From: an uncultured Bacteroidales bacterium
GTDB lineage: Bacteria; Bacteroidota; Bacteroidia; Bacteroidales; Paludibacteraceae
DNA length: 19,929 nt
NCBI GenBank assembly: GCA_903912795.1
Contig: CAIWIS010000812.1
Location: 1 to 19,929 of the forward strand
Direction of reading: 5' to 3'
Notes under the pieces: model-generated
What the model was told of the DNA's origin: nothing
Seen by the model: only the letters and a program-made list of their open reading frames with translations
Databases searched by the model: none
Position numbers and translations under genes: made by a program
Part shown: piece by piece, positions 1-6,492 of the stretch
Layout of the letters: each line of letters begins with the position of its first letter
How positions within the stretch are numbered: position 1 is the stretch's first letter

Positions 1-52
1 AGACTGGTTGTTAAATATCTCAAAAAACAATCTTTTAAAAATCTAATTTAAA

Positions 53-2521
53 ATGAACATGAAAAAATTACTACTAGTGACATGTTGCTTTTTAAACATC
101 TTTTTTTCAAATGCAATCGCGCAAGATTCCCCTTACGTTCCTGCAGGTTATATAAAAATATACTCCGATGAATTTGATGGCATAGCAGTAATCTCCAACG
201 ATTGGAATTACAGAACTGACTCCCGTTTCGACGCAGTAAATTTGGCTAATAATGTACGTGTAGCTGATGGCAAATTGCATTTTGATTTTAAACACGAACC
301 TATAGGAACAACAAACTACACCAGTGGTGGAGTTATCTCTAAACGTACTTTTGGATATGGTTATTACGAAGTGTGTTCAAAAACCTTTGGTGATACTCCT
401 GGTCTGCACACTGCATTCTGGATGATGGGTGCTAATGGTAACGGATCAACCAGTCCTGTATATAATACAGTTTTGGAAATTGATGGATATGAAATAGAAT
501 CAGAAGCACCCACCAAATCAATAGGCGCTGTTCATTATTACTTAGGCACCCATGTTACGGCAGTAGGAGGAACATATACTTTTCCAAATACTTCTACACA
601 ATATGTTACAAATGCATATGAATGGACTCCTACATACATTAAATGGTATGTTAATGGAACCCTGTTTAAAACTTTTTCAAATCCAAAATACTATGCTGCT
701 CAAAATATGTGGCTTACGGCATTGGGCGGAACCGGTGGTACGGATAATACTAAATTGCCCGGTTCTTCCAACTTTGAATATTTCAGATACTATGCCAAAG
801 ACATGAGCGGTTACAATTGGGTTGGAAATTCCGGCTTCGAATACAATAAAGCTCCTTCACAAGCAAATTTACAAAATCCTGTTGTGTGGTGTGAATCTGG
901 AAACAGTGAGGCTTCGTTTGTTGATACTTTAGCTACAGCCTATGCAGGCATAGGAAAACTAAGACAATTTGCCACATCGGCCTATTCAGTTAAAACGACC
1001 CATAATCTTGATAATATCCCAAACGGAACATATACACTGAAAGCATGGGTGCGTTCATCTGGCGGACAAAATGTGGCACAATTGTTTGCATCTAAAAATA
1101 GCGCATCGTCTTATACGGCAAATATACCTCAATTGAGCACCTGGACACAAGTTATATTGAACAATATTAAGGTAGAAAATTATAGCTGCATAATTGGTCT
1201 TAATTCGGTAGCAAGTGCAAATCAATGGGTTGAAATGGATAATGTGGAATTTATTCAAACTGCTAAAGAAGAACCTAAAACAAATTGTATTACGAATGGT
1301 GGATTTGAAAATTATAGCAGCACAACTGATTGGCAATACCTCAAAGAAACAGGCAACTCTTCGAGCTATTCATTAGTTACGACAGATCCCGCTGATGAAC
1401 TCATATCTGTGCGTATTAGTGCCAAAGCCAGTATTAGTCCCTATGGAGCCTATATAACGCAAAAAATTGCTGTGCCTACCGAAGGTGAGTATGAACTTCG
1501 TTTTAAAACTCGGTCGAGCAATGTTACTCCCGAGAATAACAAATTCCGCTTTAAAATAACAAATCAGTATAATGACCTATCTATCTTGCTAAACGATACC
1601 ACTACAAAATGGGTAACCCCTACTTCACTGTGGAAATCATATAGTTATAAATTGAACTTGAAACAGGATAATTTTGCGCGTTTTACTTTTGGCTTTGCCA
1701 ATGCTGGTATATTCGATTTGGATAGTGTTGCACTTACGAAAGTTGGATATATTCCACCTCCAATAAACACCAATGTGATTAAAGACAGTTCGTTTGATTT
1801 GAGCTTTTCCAACACCTACAACCCTATAACAACTGATTTGGGCTGGAGCAGTTTTGCAAATTTCAAATCAGGTGAATTTGTTTCCAGTAAAATAACAGAA
1901 ACTAACGGAAATAACTTTTATAGATGCACCACCAGTATTGCCTTAGACGATTACAACCATGCATTGTCACAACACACATCTAAAGCCATTGACCCCGGAA
2001 AGTATAAACTTTCCTTTCGTTCCAAAGCAGATGCTGGAGGATATTATCTAAAACTGAGCACAAAAACTGCTTCAGGCGTATTTCTTCCGACTAATCTTTC
2101 CGAAGCTTCTAACGGTATTACATTAGTTGCTAATAAAATTTACATTACGCCTACAACGGATTGGTTGGATTATTCCTGCGTTTTCGATTTGAATTTTTCA
2201 ACGGCTGATTATATACGGGTATTTTTCCAATTTCACAACAAAGGAACGTACGACATCGACGATGTGAAGCTTATTCCTTATACACCGACTGCTTTTAATA
2301 AAGTAGAAACTAAATCTGTTATTTTTGGTCGAAACGGGTCCATTTGTGTGTCGGACGATATTCAGTCTGGAACGATGGAAATTTACTCTGTTACCGGTGA
2401 GTTGCTCAAACAGGTTAATGTTCAGAACAAAAAGGAATTTCCTTTTGACAAAGGGATTTATATAGTAAAATTGATGGATGGAAAGTCGATTTTTAAAGTA
2501 ACCAAATTAATCATTCAATAA
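53..2521 (+). CDS. Secreted GH16 endo-glycanase with three accessory modules and a T9SS tail
   Basis: Likely an endo-acting beta-glycanase at the cell surface. Residues 1-24 are a signal peptide ending AIA before Gln. Residues about 27-252 are a GH16 jelly-roll domain with the active-site motif EIDGYE: E142 as nucleophile, D144, and E147 as acid/base (the ExDxxE form with a beta-bulge). Three beta-sandwich modules follow: B (about 255-405), C (411-568) and D (572-749). Residues 750-822 are a T9SS sorting domain with the usual MEIYSVTGELLK strand and a final GIYIVKL-type strand. The GH16 domain and module B pair with those of the gene at 8689, module C with the gene at 6493 and module D with the gene at 3939. 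An in-frame ATG at 59 is an equally good start. The polysaccharide cannot be named, because GH16 covers laminarin, mixed-linkage glucan, agar, porphyran, carrageenan and others. The family call is firm; the substrate is unknown. Confidence 0.9.
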   Translation: MNMKKLLLVTCCFLNIFFSNAIAQDSPYVPAGYIKIYSDEFDGIAVISNDWNYRTDSRFDAVNLANNVRVADGKLHFDFKHEPIGTTNYTSGGVISKRTFGYGYYEVCSKTFGDTPGLHTAFWMMGANGNGSTSPVYNTVLEIDGYEIESEAPTKSIGAVHYYLGTHVTAVGGTYTFPNTSTQYVTNAYEWTPTYIKWYVNGTLFKTFSNPKYYAAQNMWLTALGGTGGTDNTKLPGSSNFEYFRYYAKDMSGYNWVGNSGFEYNKAPSQANLQNPVVWCESGNSEASFVDTLATAYAGIGKLRQFATSAYSVKTTHNLDNIPNGTYTLKAWVRSSGGQNVAQLFASKNSASSYTANIPQLSTWTQVILNNIKVENYSCIIGLNSVASANQWVEMDNVEFIQTAKEEPKTNCITNGGFENYSSTTDWQYLKETGNSSSYSLVTTDPADELISVRISAKASISPYGAYITQKIAVPTEGEYELRFKTRSSNVTPENNKFRFKITNQYNDLSILLNDTTTKWVTPTSLWKSYSYKLNLKQDNFARFTFGFANAGIFDLDSVALTKVGYIPPPINTNVIKDSSFDLSFSNTYNPITTDLGWSSFANFKSGEFVSSKITETNGNNFYRCTTSIALDDYNHALSQHTSKAIDPGKYKLSFRSKADAGGYYLKLSTKTASGVFLPTNLSEASNGITLVANKIYITPTTDWLDYSCVFDLNFSTADYIRVFFQFHNKGTYDIDDVKLIPYTPTAFNKVETKSVIFGRNGSICVSDDIQSGTMEIYSVTGELLKQVNVQNKKEFPFDKGIYIVKLMDGKSIFKVTKLIIQ
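1283..1750 (+). repeat. Module C, copy 1 (paralogous domain-coding repeat)
   Basis: This codes residues 411-566 of the first GH16 gene, opening NCITNGGFEN and ending with a DLDSVALT strand. A second copy lies at 7771-8238 in the next GH16 gene. By eye the two proteins are about 75% identical over 156 residues without gaps, and the core SSNVTPENNKFRF is the same in both. The fold looks like a carbohydrate-binding beta-sandwich (CBM4/9-like), which is inference from the GGFEN start and the DLDSV end. Confidence 0.8.
1766..2299 (+). repeat. Module D, copy 1 (paralogous domain-coding repeat)
   Basis: This codes residues 572-749 of the first GH16 gene, opening NTNVIKDSSFDL and ending YDIDDVKLIPYTPTAFN. 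It is repeated at 5628-6158 in the fucosidase gene. By eye the proteins are a little over 80% identical. The DNA is also very similar, with an identical run of about 40 bases around 2030-2071 and 5890-5931. The module is probably a carbohydrate-binding beta-sandwich; no ligand can be inferred. Confidence 0.85.
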
Positions 2522-2525
2522 TTTT

Positions 2526-3926
2526 ATGAAAAAGATTTATTTACTATTCTTTTTTGTATCTTCTATTAATTTCATTTATAGTCAGGAGAATCTTACTGTC
2601 AATCTTATTGGCAACCCCGGTTTTGAAACTCCGATTATTAACTTAGTTAGTAGTTTTGATTCAGTTAGTATTGGCAAATGGAGTTTTTTTAAGTGTTCTG
2701 GTTCTATTGAAAGTGCAGCTTCACTCAGTACTTCTATGCCCTATTCTGGTGTAAATAATGCTTTGATAAATGTGATTTCAAATCCATCTAATAATATTTG
2801 GAACGCGCTTTTATTTCAGGACTTTCAAAACATGAAACCCATGAAATACGAATTTTCATTTAGGGCAAAAGCAGGAAAAGTATTGCAATCGGGCATCAAT
2901 ATTTCTATTATCGACAAAAATACAAACACAATTTTGAAAGGATTTTCCGAAGAAAATTTTAAGTTTAATGCCGATTGGGGGCTTTACATTGTAGATTTGG
3001 ACTTGTCTTCATTTAAAACAAGCGATTTGACGAATGCGCGTATATCATTTCATTTTAGCGAAGTAGCCGATTATCAGATTGACGATGTGAAATTACGACC
3101 AATTTACGTTGTTCCGTTTGTAAATACAGATGGTACAGTGATAAATAGCACAGGTTATCTGAGTTTCGAAAAAACAATTAACGAATTTTGGCGTGGCAAT
3201 ATGGCCCCAAGTGCTACTGTAGCACCAGTTGCTTATAGTACCGAAAGTTCACTAGCAAATTTTAGTGTTATTGGTAGTATAACAGGTAATGGAGCCTTAT
3301 TGAGATATACAAATTTTCCTTCACGTGGAGCTAAACCACTACAGGGTAATCGTTCGCTTTTTGTGGAAGTATCTGAAGTGTTTGGAACACCAGATTATGA
3401 AGTTTGTTTTCAAACACCCAATTTTGCCCCAGAAGTATTGGGACGAAAAATACGTATTTCATACTGGGCAAAAACTGATGGTGAAGCTACCGGTGAAATA
3501 CGTATACAGGCCCGTTTTATCGGTACGAATAAAGATGTGGCTCAACTTACCCCCGAATGGAAGTATTTCAGTTATGAATATATCGTTCCTACTTCCACTA
3601 TATATCCTGTTGTACGTCTTCAGTTTTATAAAGTTGGTTCTTTTCATGTAGATTGGTTCAATGTAGAATATGCCGATGTAGTATCGGGTATAGCATCTCC
3701 TACCAAACTTGGACATAGTTTAGCTGTTGCTCAGAAAGGAAAGCTGAAAATTATTTCGGATATTGCAAAATCGGCATCTGTTTATAATTTGACAGGTCAG
3801 CTATTAAAATCATTTAATTGCGTATCAAATTCATTTTATGAAATTTCGTCGCAAAGTGGAATTTATCTGGTGAAGGTAAAAGGCTTTGATAATTCAATTC
3901 AGACAGTTAAAGTAATAGTTCCTTAA
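2526..3926 (+). CDS. Non-catalytic T9SS surface protein with two beta-sandwich modules
   Basis: This protein has no recognisable enzyme domain. Residues 1-19 are a signal peptide ending IYS before Gln-Glu. Residues about 22-198 form one module opening NLIGNPGFETP and closing with DYQIDDVKLRP, the same pattern as module D of the neighbouring genes. Residues about 205-383 form a second beta-sandwich module that closes with a comparable strand (FHVDWFNVEY). Residues about 388-466 are a T9SS sorting domain (ASVYNLTGQLLKSF, GIYLVKVKG). The gene starts 4 bases after the GH16 stop and is followed 12 bases later by the fucosidase, so it is almost certainly co-transcribed with both. The likeliest role is a cell-surface glycan-binding protein that captures substrate for the enzymes; a structural adhesin is the alternative. 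A decayed second copy of its 5' end lies at 6161-6300. Confidence 0.75.
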   Translation: MKKIYLLFFFVSSINFIYSQENLTVNLIGNPGFETPIINLVSSFDSVSIGKWSFFKCSGSIESAASLSTSMPYSGVNNALINVISNPSNNIWNALLFQDFQNMKPMKYEFSFRAKAGKVLQSGINISIIDKNTNTILKGFSEENFKFNADWGLYIVDLDLSSFKTSDLTNARISFHFSEVADYQIDDVKLRPIYVVPFVNTDGTVINSTGYLSFEKTINEFWRGNMAPSATVAPVAYSTESSLANFSVIGSITGNGALLRYTNFPSRGAKPLQGNRSLFVEVSEVFGTPDYEVCFQTPNFAPEVLGRKIRISYWAKTDGEATGEIRIQARFIGTNKDVAQLTPEWKYFSYEYIVPTSTIYPVVRLQFYKVGSFHVDWFNVEYADVVSGIASPTKLGHSLAVAQKGKLKIISDIAKSASVYNLTGQLLKSFNCVSNSFYEISSQSGIYLVKVKGFDNSIQTVKVIVP

Positions 3927-3938
3927 TCCAGAAAGATC

Positions 3939-6161
3939 GTGAAAAAACAATCAATAAATAACCAAATATTCAGTCTGTTTCTATTTTTTAGTTTATTTAT
4001 AAGTTTACCATCTTATTCTCAGATAAATTTTGCAAATGTGACTACTGCATCAAAGATGGATTGGTGGCGTGAAGCTCGTTTTGGAATGTTTATTCATAAT
4101 GGTGCTTCTACGGTCAGGGGAAAGAGTGAATGGGGAATGAATTACGACAAAGTCCCGGTGCCTACATATCTTTCGTTATTGTCGCAATTCAATCCTACTC
4201 CAATGGATATTGAAGGCTGGGTGAAATTAGCGAAAGAAGCAGGCCAAAAGTACATAATTTACACCACCAAACACCATGATGGATTTGCTTCATTTAAATC
4301 GACCGACCCCCTTAATGTAGTTGATGGCACTTTATACAAAAAAGATATCGTTGACCAGTTAGTTGTTGCATGTCGTAAACATGGTATGAAGTTTGGATTT
4401 TACTATTCTCAAGGGCAGGATTGGACACACCCTGGTGGAGCGGCAAGTGGAGGGTATTGGGATCCAACCAATCAGCAAGGGGATTTCGATACATATTTCA
4501 ATAATGTTGCACTTAAACAAATCAAAGAGTTGTGTCGCCGGTATCCTGATGTTTCGGTGCTTTGGTGGGATACTCCTCAGAATGTGACAACTGCACGTGC
4601 ACAGTTAATAAAGAATTTTACCGACAGTTTACCCAATATTATCCATAATGATCGTATGGGTGGGGGGCTGAATCAGGATTTTAAAACTCCCGAGTTATCG
4701 GTGCCGGATGCCGGATATCCCGGATATGATTGGGAAACTTGTATGACGATGAATAACCACTGGGGATATTATGAGGGCGATTATAACTTTAAATCTACTT
4801 CGGTTTTGCTGCGTATGTTGATTGATATTAACAGCAAAGGTGGTAATCTTTTGTTGAATATTGGACCAGATAAAAATGGTGTTATACCACAAGGAAGTGT
4901 CAGTGCGCTAAAAGCCATTGGTGCTTGGATGAGTAAAAATAATGAGTCGATTTATGGAACAACATTAATCTCAAATCTTACAAAGACCAATTTGCCATGG
5001 ATAGGGCGGGTGACAGGAAAAACAGTGAATGGAGTTCAAAAAGCATTTTTACATGTATTTGAATATGTGCCCGGGTCAAAACTTTATTTACCCATAACCA
5101 ATGCCATTAGCAAGGCATATTTGCTTACTGACCCTACAAACTTATTGGTTGTTGAACGTAAAACTAATTTTGTGAATATAAATTTACCCGTCATAACTCC
5201 CGATTCAATTTCAACTGTGGTTGTAGTTGAATATACCGGAACAATAACAGTTCCTACCGGACAAGTTTATAATCTGACAGCAAAAGGAAGTGCAACAATT
5301 AATGTAAATTCAGCCACAACAACAGAAAAAGCTTTAACGGCCGTTTTTGCAGATCAATTGTCGAATCCTATTACTGGTAGAAAAATAATGGCTGAAGTCA
5401 TATCCGGAAACGATTATTTAAAGATGGATGGACTAACGTCGAAAGCAACAGATATAAACGGGGAAGCAACATTTGCTGTTAAATCGGGTCGTTTTCCTGG
5501 AATAGCAAGTGTAAAACTCTCAACCGATGATGGAAAATCAGTTACTTTTAAAGTAAACGTTGCTGTTAATGCTGGCAATTGCATAAATGTTAAAGTATAT
5601 AGTGATGCAACTGAACCTCCGGTAAACAACAATGTGATAAAAGATAGTTCGTTTGATTTGAACTTTAACAATACTTATAGCGCTTTGACTACTGATTTGG
5701 GATGGTGCAGTTTTACAAATTTCAATGTAGGTGAATTTGTTTCAACTAAAATGACCGAAACAAACGGAAATCATTATTTTAGATGTACCACCAATATTGC
5801 TAAAGATGATTACAATCATGCATTGGCACAATACACATCCAAAGCTATTGAACCCGGAAAGTATAAACTTACCTTTCGTTCTAAAGCTGATGCTGGAGGA
5901 TATTATCTAAAACTGAGCACAAAAACTGCTACGGGCGTATTTCTTCCGACTAATCTTTCCGAATCTTCTAACGGTATTACATTAGATGCAAATAGGATTT
6001 ACATTACGCCTACAACTGAATGGCAGAATTATTCGTGCGTTTTCGATTTGAATTTTACAACGGCAGATTATATACGGGTATTTTTTCAATTTCATAATAA
6101 AGGGACTTACGATATTGATGATGTGCAACTTATTCCTTATACACCAACTGCTATCAATTAG
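3939..6161 (+). CDS. GH29 alpha-L-fucosidase with Ig-like and D modules, no T9SS tail
   Basis: An exo-enzyme that removes terminal alpha-L-fucose or a closely related sugar. Residues 1-28 are a signal peptide ending SYS before Gln. The GH29 barrel spans about 35-345, with H112-H113 in TKHHDGF, the likely nucleophile D211 in VLWWDTPQ, and the family motif WETCMTMNNHWGY starting at W265. A beta-sandwich follows to about 435, then an invasin-like Ig domain (about 440-548) and module D (564-740). The protein stops exactly at the end of module D, whereas module D in the gene at 53 continues into a T9SS tail. DNA just after the stop still matches the end of that tail, so the signal seems to have been deleted and the enzyme may now be periplasmic. 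The start is GTG: the preceding gene's stop lies in the same frame 12 bases upstream, and the next ATG would remove the signal peptide. Confidence 0.9.
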   Translation: MKKQSINNQIFSLFLFFSLFISLPSYSQINFANVTTASKMDWWREARFGMFIHNGASTVRGKSEWGMNYDKVPVPTYLSLLSQFNPTPMDIEGWVKLAKEAGQKYIIYTTKHHDGFASFKSTDPLNVVDGTLYKKDIVDQLVVACRKHGMKFGFYYSQGQDWTHPGGAASGGYWDPTNQQGDFDTYFNNVALKQIKELCRRYPDVSVLWWDTPQNVTTARAQLIKNFTDSLPNIIHNDRMGGGLNQDFKTPELSVPDAGYPGYDWETCMTMNNHWGYYEGDYNFKSTSVLLRMLIDINSKGGNLLLNIGPDKNGVIPQGSVSALKAIGAWMSKNNESIYGTTLISNLTKTNLPWIGRVTGKTVNGVQKAFLHVFEYVPGSKLYLPITNAISKAYLLTDPTNLLVVERKTNFVNINLPVITPDSISTVVVVEYTGTITVPTGQVYNLTAKGSATINVNSATTTEKALTAVFADQLSNPITGRKIMAEVISGNDYLKMDGLTSKATDINGEATFAVKSGRFPGIASVKLSTDDGKSVTFKVNVAVNAGNCINVKVYSDATEPPVNNNVIKDSSFDLNFNNTYSALTTDLGWCSFTNFNVGEFVSTKMTETNGNHYFRCTTNIAKDDYNHALAQYTSKAIEPGKYKLTFRSKADAGGYYLKLSTKTATGVFLPTNLSESSNGITLDANRIYITPTTEWQNYSCVFDLNFTTADYIRVFFQFHNKGTYDIDDVQLIPYTPTAIN
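5628..6158 (+). repeat. Module D, copy 2 (paralogous domain-coding repeat)
   Basis: This codes residues 564-740 of the fucosidase and is the second copy of the module at 1766-2299. It ends TPTAIN where the first copy ends TPTAFN, and then meets TAG at once. DNA similarity to the first copy continues past the stop codon into the region homologous to the intergenic start of the surface-protein gene. The duplicated unit was therefore larger than the domain. Confidence 0.85.
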
Positions 6162-6300
6162 TAAGCAAAGTAATCGTTCAATAATCTTATGAAAATGAGA
6201 TTTTACAACCCAATATTGTGGTTGATGTAAATCTGATATTTAGTCGGAATAATTTTACTGTCTATCTTATTGATAACCTTTTATGTGAATTTCAGAATTT
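6161..6300 (+). pseudogene. Relic of a T9SS tail end plus the 5' end of a surface-protein gene
   Basis: Bases 6161-6195 match 2498-2532 (the last codons of the GH16 gene, its stop and the ATG of the next gene) at about 31 of 35 positions. The copied ATG is at 6189 and opens only 13 codons before TAA at 6228. Further on, 6242-6277 translates as SRNNFTVYLIDN, against SQENLTVNLIGN just after the signal peptide of the intact gene at 2526. The distance from ATG to that stretch is 53 bases here and 54 in the intact gene, so there is also a one-base frameshift. Similarity fades after about 6290. The ancestor probably had a fucosidase with a T9SS tail followed by its own surface-protein partner. Confidence 0.75.
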
Positions 6301-6350
6301 TCCGCAAAAGAAAATAATTCAAACATCAAGAATAGACTACTACATGCTTT

Positions 6351-6394
6351 TGTAAACGATTACATTGATTTTAGAGTCATTGTAATCGTTTACA
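6351..6394. promoter_or_regulatory. Paired LacI-type operator sites (set 1)
   Basis: Two 14-base near-palindromes, TGTAAACGATTACA at 6351-6364 and its exact reverse complement TGTAATCGTTTACA at 6381-6394, lie 30 bases apart start to start. The second extends to a 20-base near-palindrome at 6378-6397. The pattern TGTAA-x-CG-x-TTACA resembles sites bound by LacI/GalR-family regulators. The pair ends exactly 46 bases before the -7 element at 6440, the same distance as in set 2. The regulator is not in the window. The two halves could also form a stem of about 18 bp in DNA or RNA. Confidence 0.7.
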
Positions 6395-6415
6395 ATGAGT
6401 AATCTCGCCTTCTGA

Positions 6416-6447
6416 TTTTATTTCTTGATTTTTCTGAATTAGATTTG
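6416..6447 (+). promoter_or_regulatory. Candidate promoter for the GH16 gene at 6493
   Basis: TAGATTTG at 6440-6447 fits the Bacteroidota -7 consensus TAnnTTTG. TTTT at 6416-6419 sits where the -33 TTTG should be, with a 20-base spacer, so that element is weak. The same spacing to an upstream operator pair is seen at 8529-8624, which supports the call. Transcription would begin about 40 bases before the ATG. Confidence 0.5.
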
Positions 6448-6492
6448 TAGTAAAATCTGTATCTACAAATAAAGAACAATTAAAACACAGCA

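Larger units (their letters stand above)
6301..6492. other. Regulatory half of the 331-base intergenic gap
   Basis: No gene is seen here. The stretch holds the operator pair at 6351-6394, a candidate promoter at 6416-6447 and an AT-rich leader of about 40 bases ahead of the ATG at 6493. Bases 6301-6350 show nothing clear beyond a possible faint continuation of the relic. Confidence 0.6.

Noticed and set aside
1..52. Possible promoter or end of an upstream gene
   Set aside because: It is too short and AT-rich to support a call; no -7 element or coding frame can be defended.
603..806. A 67-codon open frame in another frame inside the first GH16 gene
   Set aside because: It overlaps the GH16 catalytic region entirely, with no start context or domain of its own.
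6351..6394. The inverted repeat as a transcription terminator hairpin
   Set aside because: The stem is AT-rich and no T-run follows it. The same motif recurs at the same distance from another promoter, which fits a protein-binding site better.
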